Notes: generated by a model not told the origin, from the letters alone. 64,000 nucleotides of DNA from Pseudomaricurvus sp033283175 (GCA_033283175.1 JAWMQM010000004.1:62001-126000); one strand, 5' to 3'; positions 26,521 through 34,969 are shown, counted from the stretch's first letter. Numbers and translations are program-made.

Positions 26521-27060
26521 TTATTGCCGGGAAAGAACCGGTAGCTGTAACATTGCCAGGAACGACAATAGCAATACGGAAAGATCCTTGTGATTACGGG
26601 CATCCACTTCCATCACCGGTAGCTGGTAGCCGTGGTGAGCCAGGTGCGTGTAAAACGCGTCCAGCCCCGCTGCCCCTCCCCTGTCAATGTGGGTCAGGCC
26701 GATCACCACTGATCCTTTTTGCGAAAACGTTTTGAACGCTTCCAGGTAGACTGCAAGCTCCTGCAATGCCTCCGGTGCGGTGGCATCGATCAGTACAACA
26801 ACCCCCATGGCCCCGTTGGCGAGAATATCCCACATAAAACTGAAACGAGCCTGACCGGGGGTGCCGTATAGGTGAACGAGGCAGTCATCATCAAGACGGA
26901 TAACCCCGTAATCCATTGCCACCGTGGTGGTCGCCTTTCTGAATGCCAGGTCATCGCTGGTCCTTGCCTCTGTACTGCCGACCTCTATGTCACTTAACAC
27001 CTGAATGGCAGTAGTTTTGCCAGCGCCCGGCTGCCCGGCAAAAACGATCTTATACTCCAC
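26521..27060 (-). CDS. Small Ras-like GTPase of the MglA/Cvn (COG2229) type
   Basis: 179 residues from a GTG at 27060. P-loop GQPGAGKTT (residues 9-17), switch II LYGTPGQARF in place of DxxGQ, typical of bacterial Cvn/MglA-like GTPases, and a TH-x-D guanine-specificity motif (LTHID, about 123). DATAPEALQELAVYL is the usual helix between them. Proteins of this class switch between GTP and GDP under control of roadblock partners and often set subcellular position or regulate two-component sensors. The start overlaps the preceding gene by 11 bp. A link with hydrogenase is suggested only by location. Confidence 0.87.
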   Translation of the reverse strand: MEYKIVFAGQPGAGKTTAIQVLSDIEVGSTEARTSDDLAFRKATTTVAMDYGVIRLDDDCLVHLYGTPGQARFSFMWDILANGAMGVVVLIDATAPEALQELAVYLEAFKTFSQKGSVVIGLTHIDRGGAAGLDAFYTHLAHHGYQLPVMEVDARNHKDLSVLLLSFLAMLQLPVLSRQ

Positions 27061-27670
27061 GACCGACTCCTTTCGACAAACGCCTGAACAGGGATTTCAG
27101 AACCGAGTCATGACCAGATGCCCCAAACTCCACAACTTCCGATGCCCCATCCCCCTGATCCAGATAGCCTGCGGCCTTGCTGGCAATACAAAACCGCATC
27201 ACCTCCTGCAGTTCAATTTTCAGGATTCGAGCACACAAGTCGACTGAGGATTTACGCCGGCTTAGCAGTGCCGCGATCTGATAATCACTGGTGCCGTGCA
27301 GAATCCTGGGGAAATTTGGCCAACGCTTCAGAAACACCAGGTCGCTACGCAGAAATGAATCGAGCCCGGCCACCTCATGGGTGACGTAGGCAATGGTCCA
27401 GTAAAGCTCATCCAGGGGTCGCCAGACAGACCGATCGCGAATGACCGCAGCATCTTCACCGAGAGAGAAGACACGATAATCAGACTTGTTGGCGGAAAAG
27501 AACTCGAAGAGATTGTTGGACCTGAGAAAGAATCCCTCGCTGGTGACGTCAAGCGTATGCGAACTCTCCCCCAGCAACACCCTGAAGCCAACACCCTTCA
27601 ACAACTCCTTTTCAACCAGTGTGAAAATAGCTGCCCTTAGTGACAACGCCGTCATAGACCCTACATCCAT
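27050..27670 (-). CDS. Unknown protein with C-terminal winged-helix-like region, first gene of GTPase operon
   Basis: 206 residues. The first 110 residues contain alternating strands (GFRVLLGESSHTLDV, EGFFLRSNNLFEFFSANKSDYRVFSL) without a recognised family. Residues about 128-185 (LKRWPNFPRIL, DYQIAALLSRRKSSVDLCARILKIELQEVMRFCIASKAAGYL) look like the winged-helix region found in proteins encoded beside Cvn/MglA-type GTPases. The last 20 residues are Ser/Arg-rich and basic. It overlaps the GTPase start, so the two are likely translationally coupled. Function unknown; an effector or adaptor of the GTPase is a guess. Confidence 0.6.
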   Translation of the reverse strand: MDVGSMTALSLRAAIFTLVEKELLKGVGFRVLLGESSHTLDVTSEGFFLRSNNLFEFFSANKSDYRVFSLGEDAAVIRDRSVWRPLDELYWTIAYVTHEVAGLDSFLRSDLVFLKRWPNFPRILHGTSDYQIAALLSRRKSSVDLCARILKIELQEVMRFCIASKAAGYLDQGDGASEVVEFGASGHDSVLKSLFRRLSKGVGRGV

Positions 27671-28273
27671 AATTCCAGGCGACCATAGCCATCAAAAAAT
27701 GAGATGGACATGGCGCTGCTAACATCACGGAATACCGACCATCATTTCCGCCCAACAACCTGAAATCCGCTTTCCATTCAGAAAATCATCGCCCTTTTCG
27801 ACTGCATGGGATTAAACAGGAGAACCCCGACAGCAACCAAAATTCTGGACTCCCTGAGTTATACTCACCCAAATTCAAGAACTCAAAAGCCAAATACCTC
27901 AGGACACAAGATAAAACTCATGGAAGTAATAGTTTTCAAAAATCAAAAGTTCCAAGAGCAATAAACATACCCTTGAGCGCGAAAAAACAGGAAAAAATGA
28001 AATAATTTCTCATTACGAAATATAGTTTCCGTGAAACCTTATACGAGAGAAAAAATTGATCAGCATTTGCAAGCCAACCCGCCCGAAACGTAAAAACAAA
28101 AATAAAACGAAGCCGATAAAGAAAGGCTGTAGGACTAAATCACCTCAGGAAATTATCAGAAACCAATCAAAGGCAACAAACACTGCAAAAAATCTGTTTC
28201 AAACAAGACATAAAAAATTCCATATAACGCGATACGCTGGAACTGCCATCACCACAAACGGACCCCAAAACAG
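27671..28273. other. AT-rich intergenic region between the GTPase operon and hupC
   Basis: About 600 bp, visibly richer in A and T than its surroundings, with many A-runs. It must hold the promoter of the GTPase operon, but I could not find a convincing -24/-12 or -35/-10 pair. The only open frame (28056-28313, plus) encodes a Lys/Asn-rich low-complexity peptide and is probably not a gene. The composition suggests acquired or decayed DNA. Confidence 0.6.
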
Positions 28274-28303
28274 AAAAAAAAGCCCGCTGCACTGCAGCGG
28301 GCT
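28274..28303 (-). terminator. Rho-independent terminator of the hupSLC operon
   Basis: Arms AGCCCGCTGCA and TGCAGCGGGCT (28281-28303) pair perfectly around one base; on the minus strand the stem is followed by seven T residues. It lies 81 bp after the cytochrome b stop and separates the structural operon from the GTPase operon. Confidence 0.92.
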
Positions 28304-28383
28304 GTCTCAATGAACGAAAGGAAGACTTACCGAGACTTAAAAACCATTACACAAGCATTCTTTCAGCTTTACCGGCCACACCT

Positions 28384-29067
28384 TCACTCCCGATCATCCT
28401 TGAACATGCGCCAACCACTGATCATGGTGCTCACCAGACTCTGGCGGGACATAATATCTTCGCGAATGGCCGCGTAGATATGCAACATGACAAACACAGT
28501 GATAATCCACAGCCCCCAGTGATGCCACATCCGCACATCCTGGCTCTGCCCCACCAGTGGGATAATCCAGCCGAACAGGTGGTCCTGCCAGGTCCCGGGA
28601 CCTGTTTGCTCCGCATAGAGGGCAAAGCCGGTAAACAGCATCACAATACCCCCCACCACCATAATGCAGATCATGAAGACGCCGGCCAGGGGATTGTGGC
28701 CCAGGTACTTCTTCGGTTCTTTGGCAACAAAGGCGTACCAGCGAATTTCGTGCATCAATTCCCGCCAATAACTGGCAGAGAAGAGTTGCGGCATAAAGAT
28801 TTCACGAGCGTAATGATTGCCCACAAATGCCCAGTAGATACGGCCGATAAAACCGACTGTAAACACGTACGCCGCCGCAAAGTGCGCAAATCGGATATAA
28901 CCCATGACATACCAGTCGCTGGCTTCGCCAGGTAAGGTCGGTAACGGGTTGGCAATCAGGTATCCGGTTACGCCCAATACGACGATGCAGAGGGCGTTCA
29001 CCCAGTGCCACAAGCGGACCGGCGCCTCGTAGACATATACCGCAGTTTGTTTGATCGTCTGTGCCAT
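28384..29067 (-). CDS. hupC: Hydrogenase b-type cytochrome HupC/HoxZ
   Basis: 227 residues with four hydrophobic helices. Starts YVYEAPVRLWHWVNALCIVVLGVTGYLI, whose His in RLWHW and later His residues (HFAAAYVFTVGF, WHHWGLWIITVFVMLHIYAAIRED) are the expected di-haem b ligands. It anchors the HupSL dimer to the periplasmic face of the inner membrane and passes electrons to the quinone pool. Position after hupL is normal apart from the small gene in between. Confidence 0.95.
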   Translation of the reverse strand: MAQTIKQTAVYVYEAPVRLWHWVNALCIVVLGVTGYLIANPLPTLPGEASDWYVMGYIRFAHFAAAYVFTVGFIGRIYWAFVGNHYAREIFMPQLFSASYWRELMHEIRWYAFVAKEPKKYLGHNPLAGVFMICIMVVGGIVMLFTGFALYAEQTGPGTWQDHLFGWIIPLVGQSQDVRMWHHWGLWIITVFVMLHIYAAIREDIMSRQSLVSTMISGWRMFKDDRE

Positions 29068-29080
29068 GATGAGCTCCGGA

Positions 29081-29323
29081 TCAGTTGGTCATGTCTTCCG
29101 CTTTGCGGCTGCTGCGACGACGAAGCGCAGCAGCAACCAGCACTCCCGTGCCTACCAGGCCCGCCAGCAATATCCAGTGATCCGGCTGGGTCAGCAGATG
29201 CCAGATGCCATTGGCCAGGTCACCTTCGTGGTGTCCTTCATGGGCCTCTGCCAGAGACCCGCCCATCACCAGTACCACGCCGGACAAGGCCGCGACCTGA
29301 TTTGCTATCACGCTTGTTTTCAT
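29081..29323 (-). CDS. Small HupE-like membrane protein
   Basis: 80 residues: a signal peptide ending near SLAEA, a His-rich mature start (HEGHHEGDLANGIWHLLTQPDHW), one transmembrane helix (ILLAGLVGTGVLVAAAL) and a basic cytosolic tail (RRRSSRKAE). The pattern GxxxGxxHxxxxxDHxL recalls the first transmembrane segment of HupE/UreJ nickel permeases (HPxxGxDHxL), but only that one segment is present, so it cannot be a full permease. It sits in frame between hupL and hupC, with 12-13 bp gaps. It may be a metal-binding or assembly accessory of the membrane complex; role unknown. Confidence 0.6.
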   Translation of the reverse strand: MKTSVIANQVAALSGVVLVMGGSLAEAHEGHHEGDLANGIWHLLTQPDHWILLAGLVGTGVLVAAALRRRSSRKAEDMTN

Positions 29324-29335
29324 AGCCTTACCCTC

Positions 29336-31135
29336 TTAGCGAACTTTTACCGTGGCCAGCTCTTCACCGTCTTCGCTCATCACATGAGTGGAGCAGGCAA
29401 GACAGGGGTCGAAGCTGTGCAAGGTGCGAAGAATTTCAACCGGCTCTTCCTTCCGCTCCACCTTCGTGTTCATCAGTGAAGCTTCAAAGGCGCCAATGCC
29501 ACCCTGGCTGTCCCGCGGGGAACCATTCCAGGTGGTGGGCACGATGCACTGGTAGTTGTCGATCTTGGCGTCTTTGATCTGAATCCAGTGACCCAGCGCG
29601 CCACGGGGTGCTTCGGAGAAGCCCACGCCTTTCACCTCTTTCGGCCAGGTGGATGGATCCCAGTTGTCGGTGTTGGCGGTAGCCAGGTCGCCGGCCTTGA
29701 TATTGGCCATCAGCTTGTCCATGAAGTAACGCATCTGGTCAGCGGCCCAGTCAGCCTCCAGTGCCCGTGCCGCGGTGCGACCGAGGGTGGAGAAGAGCGC
29801 CGACACGGGAACATCCAGCTCTTTCAGGACAAAGTTGATCTGCTCGGTGATGGCCTCGTGGCCGGAGGCGTAGCCGATGACGTAGCGGGCCAGCGGCCCC
29901 ACTTCCATCGCATGACCTTTCCAGCGCGGCGCCTTGATCCAGGAGTACTTGGCGCTTTCGTCAATCTCCTGGATGTTGGTGCGGGTTCCCTTGGTGTTGG
30001 GGCCCAGCTCGTATTTGGGCTCGGTGATGCCATCCCAGGGATGCAGTCCTCTGGCCTCGTCCGGGTACTGGTACCAGGAGTGCGGTACAAACTCCTGGAT
30101 CTCATTGGGATCACGCAGGTTGACCGGGTGCACCTCTTCCAGCTTGCCATTGATGATAGCGCCCTGGGGCATCATCAGATTGGACGCCGAGTAGTCGTTG
30201 GCGCGATCCGGAATGTCGCCGTAGGCCAGCACGTTGATGCCGGAAAGACCACCACCGTAGAGCCAGCCCTTGTAGAACTTACCCACCGCGAGGATATCGG
30301 GAATGTAGACGTTTTTGATGAACTCGCGGGTCTGGTTGATGATCTCTGAAATCTGGTTCAGCGTGACCATATTCAGTGGCGCACCGGCGGCCATGTCATC
30401 GTTCATGTTGATGGCGCAGGGCACACCACCCACCATCCAGTTGGGGTGCGGGTCCTTGCCACCGAAAATGGTACGAATCTTCATGATCTCTTTCTGGAAA
30501 TCCAGCGCTTCCAGGTAGTGAGTCACCGCCATCAGATCCGCTTCTGGCGGCAACAAGTAGGCCGGGTTGCTCCAGTAGCCGTTTTTAAACGGCCCCAGCT
30601 GGCCACTCTCGACAAATTTTTTCAGGCGATTCTGGATGTCGCGGAAGTAACCGGGAGACGACTTGGGGTGGTGCGGCGACACCATCTGCTGCAGTTCTGA
30701 AGTGGCCTTCGGATCCGCCTTCAACGCGTTAACGGGATTCACCCAATCCAGCGCGTGCAGGTGATAGAAATGCACCAGGTGGTCGTGGGCCTGCAGGGTG
30801 AGCTGCATGATGTTGCGGATGGAGTTGGCGTTCTCGGGAATCATGATGCCCAGGGCATCTTCCACACAGCGCACAGAGGTGAGTGCGTGGGTACCGGTGC
30901 AGACGCCACAGATACGCTGCACAAATGCCCAGGCATCGCGCGGGTCACGGCCCTTGAGAATCACCTCCAGTCCACGCCACATGGTGCCGGTGGAGACCGC
31001 GTTGCGAATGATATTGTTGTCATCCACGTTCACTTCGCAGCGCATGTGACCTTCAATGCGGGTCACCGGGTCAACAATGACCCGCTGCCCCGAGTTGTCC
31101 ATGGTGAAGCCGGTGGGAGTCGTAAAGCTGCTCAT
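29336..31135 (-). CDS. hupL: Uptake [NiFe]-hydrogenase large subunit HupL/HoxG
   Basis: 599 residues. N-terminal nickel motif RICGVCTGTHALTSVRCVEDAL and C-terminal motif SFDPCLACSTH followed by a 15-residue extension (VMSEDGEELATVKVR) that HupD must remove. VDPVTRIEGHMR and APRGALGHWIQIKD are further family motifs. The protein is carried to the periplasm with the Tat-tagged small subunit and oxidises H2. Its start overlaps the hupS stop by 4 bp. Sequence type and partner point to group 1d. Confidence 0.97.
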   Translation of the reverse strand: MSSFTTPTGFTMDNSGQRVIVDPVTRIEGHMRCEVNVDDNNIIRNAVSTGTMWRGLEVILKGRDPRDAWAFVQRICGVCTGTHALTSVRCVEDALGIMIPENANSIRNIMQLTLQAHDHLVHFYHLHALDWVNPVNALKADPKATSELQQMVSPHHPKSSPGYFRDIQNRLKKFVESGQLGPFKNGYWSNPAYLLPPEADLMAVTHYLEALDFQKEIMKIRTIFGGKDPHPNWMVGGVPCAINMNDDMAAGAPLNMVTLNQISEIINQTREFIKNVYIPDILAVGKFYKGWLYGGGLSGINVLAYGDIPDRANDYSASNLMMPQGAIINGKLEEVHPVNLRDPNEIQEFVPHSWYQYPDEARGLHPWDGITEPKYELGPNTKGTRTNIQEIDESAKYSWIKAPRWKGHAMEVGPLARYVIGYASGHEAITEQINFVLKELDVPVSALFSTLGRTAARALEADWAADQMRYFMDKLMANIKAGDLATANTDNWDPSTWPKEVKGVGFSEAPRGALGHWIQIKDAKIDNYQCIVPTTWNGSPRDSQGGIGAFEASLMNTKVERKEEPVEILRTLHSFDPCLACSTHVMSEDGEELATVKVR

Positions 31136-32211
31136 GAATTATCTCCTCCTTTCTTTTGCGCGCTCTTCAGTGCGCTGACTGCGGCATGCGCGGCGATGGC
31201 ACCCCCAACAATACCGGCGGCGGCCAGCCCCACCTTGTCGGCATTGGCTTCGATCCCGAACTGATGCGAGTCAGTGGTGTGCTGATAGAACGATCCTTTA
31301 TCCCAGAAGCCGTCTTCGGAGCAGCCGATACAGGGGTGACCGGCCTGAATGGGGAATGAGAGCCCGCCGTTCCAGCGAATGGTGGAACAGGCGTTGTAGG
31401 TGGTCGGCCCTTTGCAACCCATTTTGTAGAGGCAGTAGCCCTTGCGTGCACCCTCGTCATCGAAATCCTCGACAAACTGTCCGGCGTCGAAGTGGGGGCG
31501 GCGGTAGCACTTGTCGTGTACCCGCTGGCTGTAGAACATTTTCGGGCGCCCCTGGCGATCCAGCGCCGGAATTTGCTCAAAGGTAAGCATGTAAGTGATG
31601 ACTGCGGTCATCACCTCGGCGATGGGCGGGCAGCCAGGTACTTTGATAATCGGCTTGTTGGGCATACCCGGCACTTTGTGAATTGGTGTTGCCTGGGTGG
31701 GGTTGGGGCGCGCCGCCTGTACGCAGCCCCAGGAGGCGCAGGAGCCCCAGGAGATAATGGCCTTGGCGTGCTCAGCGGCGTGCAGTAGCTGCTCGGTAAA
31801 CGGCTTGCCACCGATGATGCAGAACATACCGTCTTCATTCAGCGGCGGGTTGCCCTCCACTGCGAGGATGTAATTGCCGTCGTACTTTTCAATGGTCTCT
31901 TCAATAATCGCCTCAGCCTGGTGACCCGCCGCCGCCATGAGTGTGTCGTCATAGTCCAGCGAGATCATCGACAGCACCACATCTTTGGCCAGCGGGTGAG
32001 CGGAACGAATGAAAGACTCGGAACAGCAGGTGCACTCGAGGCCGTGGAGCCACAGCACCGGGATGCGGGGCTTGGTTTCCATTGCGTGCACAATCTGCGG
32101 CACCACTGCGGGGCCCAGGCCCAGCGCCGATGCCGTCAGGCTGCAGAATTTGACAAAGCTGCGACGGGAAATTCCCTGGCGTCGCATCACATCATAAAAG
32201 GTTTCGATCAT
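31132..32211 (-). CDS. hupS: Uptake [NiFe]-hydrogenase small subunit HupS/HoxK, oxygen-tolerant type
   Basis: 359 residues. Tat signal SRRSFVKF (Arg16-Arg17) and hydrophobic region, then the mature chain and a C-terminal helix (VGLAAAGIVGGAIAAHAAVSAL) that meets cytochrome b. The proximal cluster has six cysteines: LECTCCSE gives Cys60, Cys62 and Cys63, GSCASWGC gives Cys158 and Cys163, and VPGCPP the sixth. The two additional ones (62 and 163) replace the Gly residues of oxygen-sensitive enzymes and make the [4Fe-3S] cluster of E. coli Hyd-1 and Cupriavidus MBH. The enzyme should therefore work in air. A sigma-54 promoter lies about 94 bp upstream. Confidence 0.97.
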   Translation of the reverse strand: MIETFYDVMRRQGISRRSFVKFCSLTASALGLGPAVVPQIVHAMETKPRIPVLWLHGLECTCCSESFIRSAHPLAKDVVLSMISLDYDDTLMAAAGHQAEAIIEETIEKYDGNYILAVEGNPPLNEDGMFCIIGGKPFTEQLLHAAEHAKAIISWGSCASWGCVQAARPNPTQATPIHKVPGMPNKPIIKVPGCPPIAEVMTAVITYMLTFEQIPALDRQGRPKMFYSQRVHDKCYRRPHFDAGQFVEDFDDEGARKGYCLYKMGCKGPTTYNACSTIRWNGGLSFPIQAGHPCIGCSEDGFWDKGSFYQHTTDSHQFGIEANADKVGLAAAGIVGGAIAAHAAVSALKSAQKKGGDNS

Positions 32212-32304
32212 GGTCAGGCTTCTCCCGTAAGGTAAGACCAGCGGTCACCGCGGAGCTTTTTATCGAATTCCGGCACTGGAACTCACGTTATCCGCGGCAG
32301 TAGA

Positions 32305-32319
32305 GCAAGAGCCGAGCCA
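32305..32319 (-). promoter_or_regulatory. Sigma-54 (-24/-12) promoter of hupSLC
   Basis: Minus-strand TGGCTC-GGCTC-TTGC keeps the invariant GG and GC, 10 bp apart. Transcription would begin near 32293, about 80 nt before the hupS ATG. Just upstream (32320-32360) lies a run of A/T-rich DNA (AAAAATACTAG, AATAAGTTATAAAAATAT) where IHF could bend the DNA toward an upstream HoxA site; that part is inference. Confidence 0.78.
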
Positions 32320-32569
32320 CAAACAAAAATACTAGAAAAACCAATAAGTTATAAAAATATCCTCTCCCTGAAGCCTGCGCCACTGGATACTTGCTTGTTA
32401 GTGATTGGCCGCGACTGGAAAGCCCCTGATCACCCGCGATCCAGCTCCGTCCTGCACGTAATTTGTCCGCCCGCCAGTCCCGCCTTGCGTGCAAGCCCAA
32501 TTCAGGACACCCTGTCCGGCCGTCAAATCAGCACGGTAATGACGAGCCTGGTACACATGTTCAGGAATG

Positions 32570-32655
32570 GTGAGTCATGGATTCCCGCCCACCCCAGAGT
32601 GCCCTCTCTTGCAGAAAATCTGCAATTCACCTTGTGCGCGGGAATGATGCTGGTT
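32570..32655. repeat. Degenerate ATTCCCGC repeat pair
   Basis: Halves GGATTCCCGCC (about 32578) and GCGCGGGAATGATG (about 32637) face each other across 50 bp; same repeat type as 7970-7995. No gene was found in 32320-32695. Confidence 0.4.
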
Positions 32656-32695
32656 GAAGATTCTCACAATATAAAAAATCGCGGAGAGCAAGCGC

Positions 32696-33568
32696 ATGAG
32701 TGACACAACAACGCCTGTGGCCATCATCACGGGCGCCAGCTCCGGCATCGGCCTGGCAGCCGCCAAAGCACTGGCCGGACAGGGCTACCGGATTATTGCG
32801 CTGGGACGCAACGCGGAACGCGCCGCCGCTGCGGAGCTGGCGATAAAAGCCGCCGGCAGCGGACGGGTGAATATGGTGCAGGCCGATCTGGGCCTGATGG
32901 CGGATGCGGAGCGGGCAGCCACCGAAATTGCCGCGATCACCGATCGCATTGATGTGCTGATCAATAATGCCGGTTACATGGCCAGCGAAAAGGTGATGAC
33001 CAGTGAGGGGCTGGAGGCCAGCTTTGCCACCAACCACCTTGGCCCCTTCCTGCTGACACTGCGACTGCTGCCACTGCTGCGCCAAGCCGCCAGCATCGCC
33101 CCGCCAGGCAGTGTGCGCATCATCAACACCTCCTCCGATGGCAGCGAGATGATCCCGACGCTGAATCTCGACGACATGCAGAACCTGGCCAACTACAGCA
33201 ACGGGCTGGCCTACTGCAGCAGCAAACTGGCCAATGTGCTGTTTGCCTGTGCGCTGGCCAGGCGCCTGGCGGCCGAAGGGATCATTGCCCACTCCATGCA
33301 TCCCGGCACGGTAGGCTCCAACTTCTTCTCCCACACCGACCAGACGGTGCGGGATGCCTACGAGCATGTGGACAAACTGTCACCGGAGCAGGGCGCCGAC
33401 ACGCTGGTATGGCTGGCTACCGCGGCGGAGCCCGGGCGCAGCAGCGGCGGTTATTTTTACCAGCGGGCGCCCCGCAAGCCCCACCCACTGGCTCACGATG
33501 AGGCGTTTATCGAGCGTTTTTGGCAGGCCACTGAAGCGCTGCTGCAGAAAACCGGTTTTCCGGTCTGA
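32696..33568 (+). CDS. Short-chain dehydrogenase/reductase (classical SDR)
   Basis: 290 residues. NAD(P)-binding TGASSGIGLAAAKAL (residues 13-27), NNAG (about 90), catalytic Ser in INTSSDG and the YCSSK active site with Tyr and Lys. The C-terminal part (HPGTVGSNFF, GADTLVWLATAAEPGRSSGGYFYQR) resembles the retinol-dehydrogenase/WW-domain oxidoreductase-like branch of SDRs. It oxidises or reduces an alcohol/ketone of unknown identity. It stands alone. Confidence 0.88.
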   Translation: MSDTTTPVAIITGASSGIGLAAAKALAGQGYRIIALGRNAERAAAAELAIKAAGSGRVNMVQADLGLMADAERAATEIAAITDRIDVLINNAGYMASEKVMTSEGLEASFATNHLGPFLLTLRLLPLLRQAASIAPPGSVRIINTSSDGSEMIPTLNLDDMQNLANYSNGLAYCSSKLANVLFACALARRLAAEGIIAHSMHPGTVGSNFFSHTDQTVRDAYEHVDKLSPEQGADTLVWLATAAEPGRSSGGYFYQRAPRKPHPLAHDEAFIERFWQATEALLQKTGFPV

Positions 33569-33775
33569 AACAAGGAGGTTCGGTGTCTTTGGCCTCCGGA
33601 CCTTTTGGACCAGTGCGAAAGAGAACTCACATTATTCGATGGTAGCGCTGCTTCCCTCCCCGGAAGTCGGTCATAATGCGGCGCCCCCCCTGCCCCCCTC
33701 CCTGTGCCCTCGTGCACGATAAATCCCCTGCAGAGAGGGCACTGAACACCATCGGTACAGGAAAAGGCAGTAAGC

Positions 33776-34219
33776 ATGAAAGATAAAGCGGAAGAGATTA
33801 ACGGTCGCATGCACTCACGCGGCGATGCCATTGGCAGTTTGCTGGTAGACGGCTACCACTACGCCGGGCTGTTTATTATCGGCGCCTGTATTGCCTGGGC
33901 CGGCGTGCACGCCGTGTATGAGATGATCAGCAAGGGCCATGTGGCCATCAGCGATATCCTGCTGTTGTTTATCTACCTCGAACTGGGTGCCATGGTGGGC
34001 ATCTACTTCAAAACCAACCACATGCCCGTGCGCTTCCTGATCTATGTGGCCATTACCGCACTGACCCGGCTGCTGATTGATGTGGTGCAGGCACACCACA
34101 AGCCGGATATGGGTATTGTCATTGTCTCCGGTGCAATCCTGATGCTGGCGCTGGCCACCCTGGTCATTCGCATCGGCTCCAACAAGTTTCCCTCTACCGG
34201 CGACGGTTCCCGCAAGTAA
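33776..34219 (+). CDS. PsiE-family membrane protein
   Basis: 147 residues with four hydrophobic helices. HYAGLFIIGACIAWAGVHAVYEMI, ILLLFIYLELGAMVGIYFKTNHMPVRFLIYVAITALTRLLID match the phosphate-starvation-inducible PsiE family. Function is unknown even in E. coli. It converges on the thiopurine methyltransferase gene with only 18 bp between stops. 33569-33775 upstream shows no gene. Confidence 0.85.
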   Translation: MKDKAEEINGRMHSRGDAIGSLLVDGYHYAGLFIIGACIAWAGVHAVYEMISKGHVAISDILLLFIYLELGAMVGIYFKTNHMPVRFLIYVAITALTRLLIDVVQAHHKPDMGIVIVSGAILMLALATLVIRIGSNKFPSTGDGSRK

Positions 34220-34237
34220 GGGTTAGAGGATTCCGGC

Positions 34238-34969
34238 TTACGGCCGCGGCCCCGCCAAAGGCGTCAGGTGATAGGCTTTATGGTGACCGCCCGGGAGCTC
34301 TTGCCCGCCCCGGAGCGGTGATCCGGACGGATCATTTTCCGGTGTAATCACCGGCGGGATGTCATCCAGCAGCTGCAATCCAAACCGCTCGCTGTACAAC
34401 CGCTGCAGCTCCGGATCAATCGCCGGGACCGGGTCACTGGTGATCTCACCGGGCTCCAGGTCTTCCAGCGTCAGCATCAGCATATCGGCAGCCGCCGACA
34501 CCAGCTCACCAATCTGGGCCACATAACGGGGACGCAGGTCCGGTGGCAACGCCGTCAGCGCGGCGCGGTCAAACACCCGGTCAATCTGCCCCAGCTGGCC
34601 GGGCTGCAAGGCGAACAGGTCCCCACACCAGATGGTGATGGCGCCACTGTGCCAGCGCACAAAGTTGCCGATGCGCTGCTTGCGGGCCTTGAGCCCAGCC
34701 TCCTTGAAGAACGCCCTGGCAGCTACCGGACTTAACTCCACACCCACCACTTCACAGCCTTGCTGCGCCAGCCAGATCATATCCAGGCTTTTGCCACAGA
34801 GCGGCACCAGTACCCGACGGCCTTTACGAGCTGGCAACTTTTCCCAGCAGCGCTGCAGCAGCGGGCTCACCTGCAGCTGGTGAAACTCTGTCTGGCTGTC
34901 GTTCCACATCTGCAACCAGTTTTGGTTATCCCGCCCCAACTCTTCCGGGGTAATGATTGAACTGGCCAT
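34238..34969 (-). CDS. tpm: Thiopurine S-methyltransferase family protein
   Basis: 243 residues. The family pattern is clear from WNDSQTEFHQLQVSPLLQRCWEKL on, with the SAM site VLVPLCGKSLDMIWLAQQGCEVVGVELSP and the DRVFDRAALTALPPDLRPRYV segment. Bacterial TPMT methylates thiol, selenium or tellurium compounds using S-adenosylmethionine. The first 20 residues precede the usual start and the last 20 are a Gly/Pro-rich extension. Its start codon abuts the stop of the next methyltransferase gene, sharing one base. Confidence 0.9.
   Translation of the reverse strand: MASSIITPEELGRDNQNWLQMWNDSQTEFHQLQVSPLLQRCWEKLPARKGRRVLVPLCGKSLDMIWLAQQGCEVVGVELSPVAARAFFKEAGLKARKQRIGNFVRWHSGAITIWCGDLFALQPGQLGQIDRVFDRAALTALPPDLRPRYVAQIGELVSAAADMLMLTLEDLEPGEITSDPVPAIDPELQRLYSERFGLQLLDDIPPVITPENDPSGSPLRGGQELPGGHHKAYHLTPLAGPRP

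Noticed and set aside
28056..28313. 85-codon Lys/Asn-rich frame in the AT-rich gap
   Set aside because: Low-complexity composition, no ribosome-binding site, and it runs into the hup terminator palindrome on the other strand.
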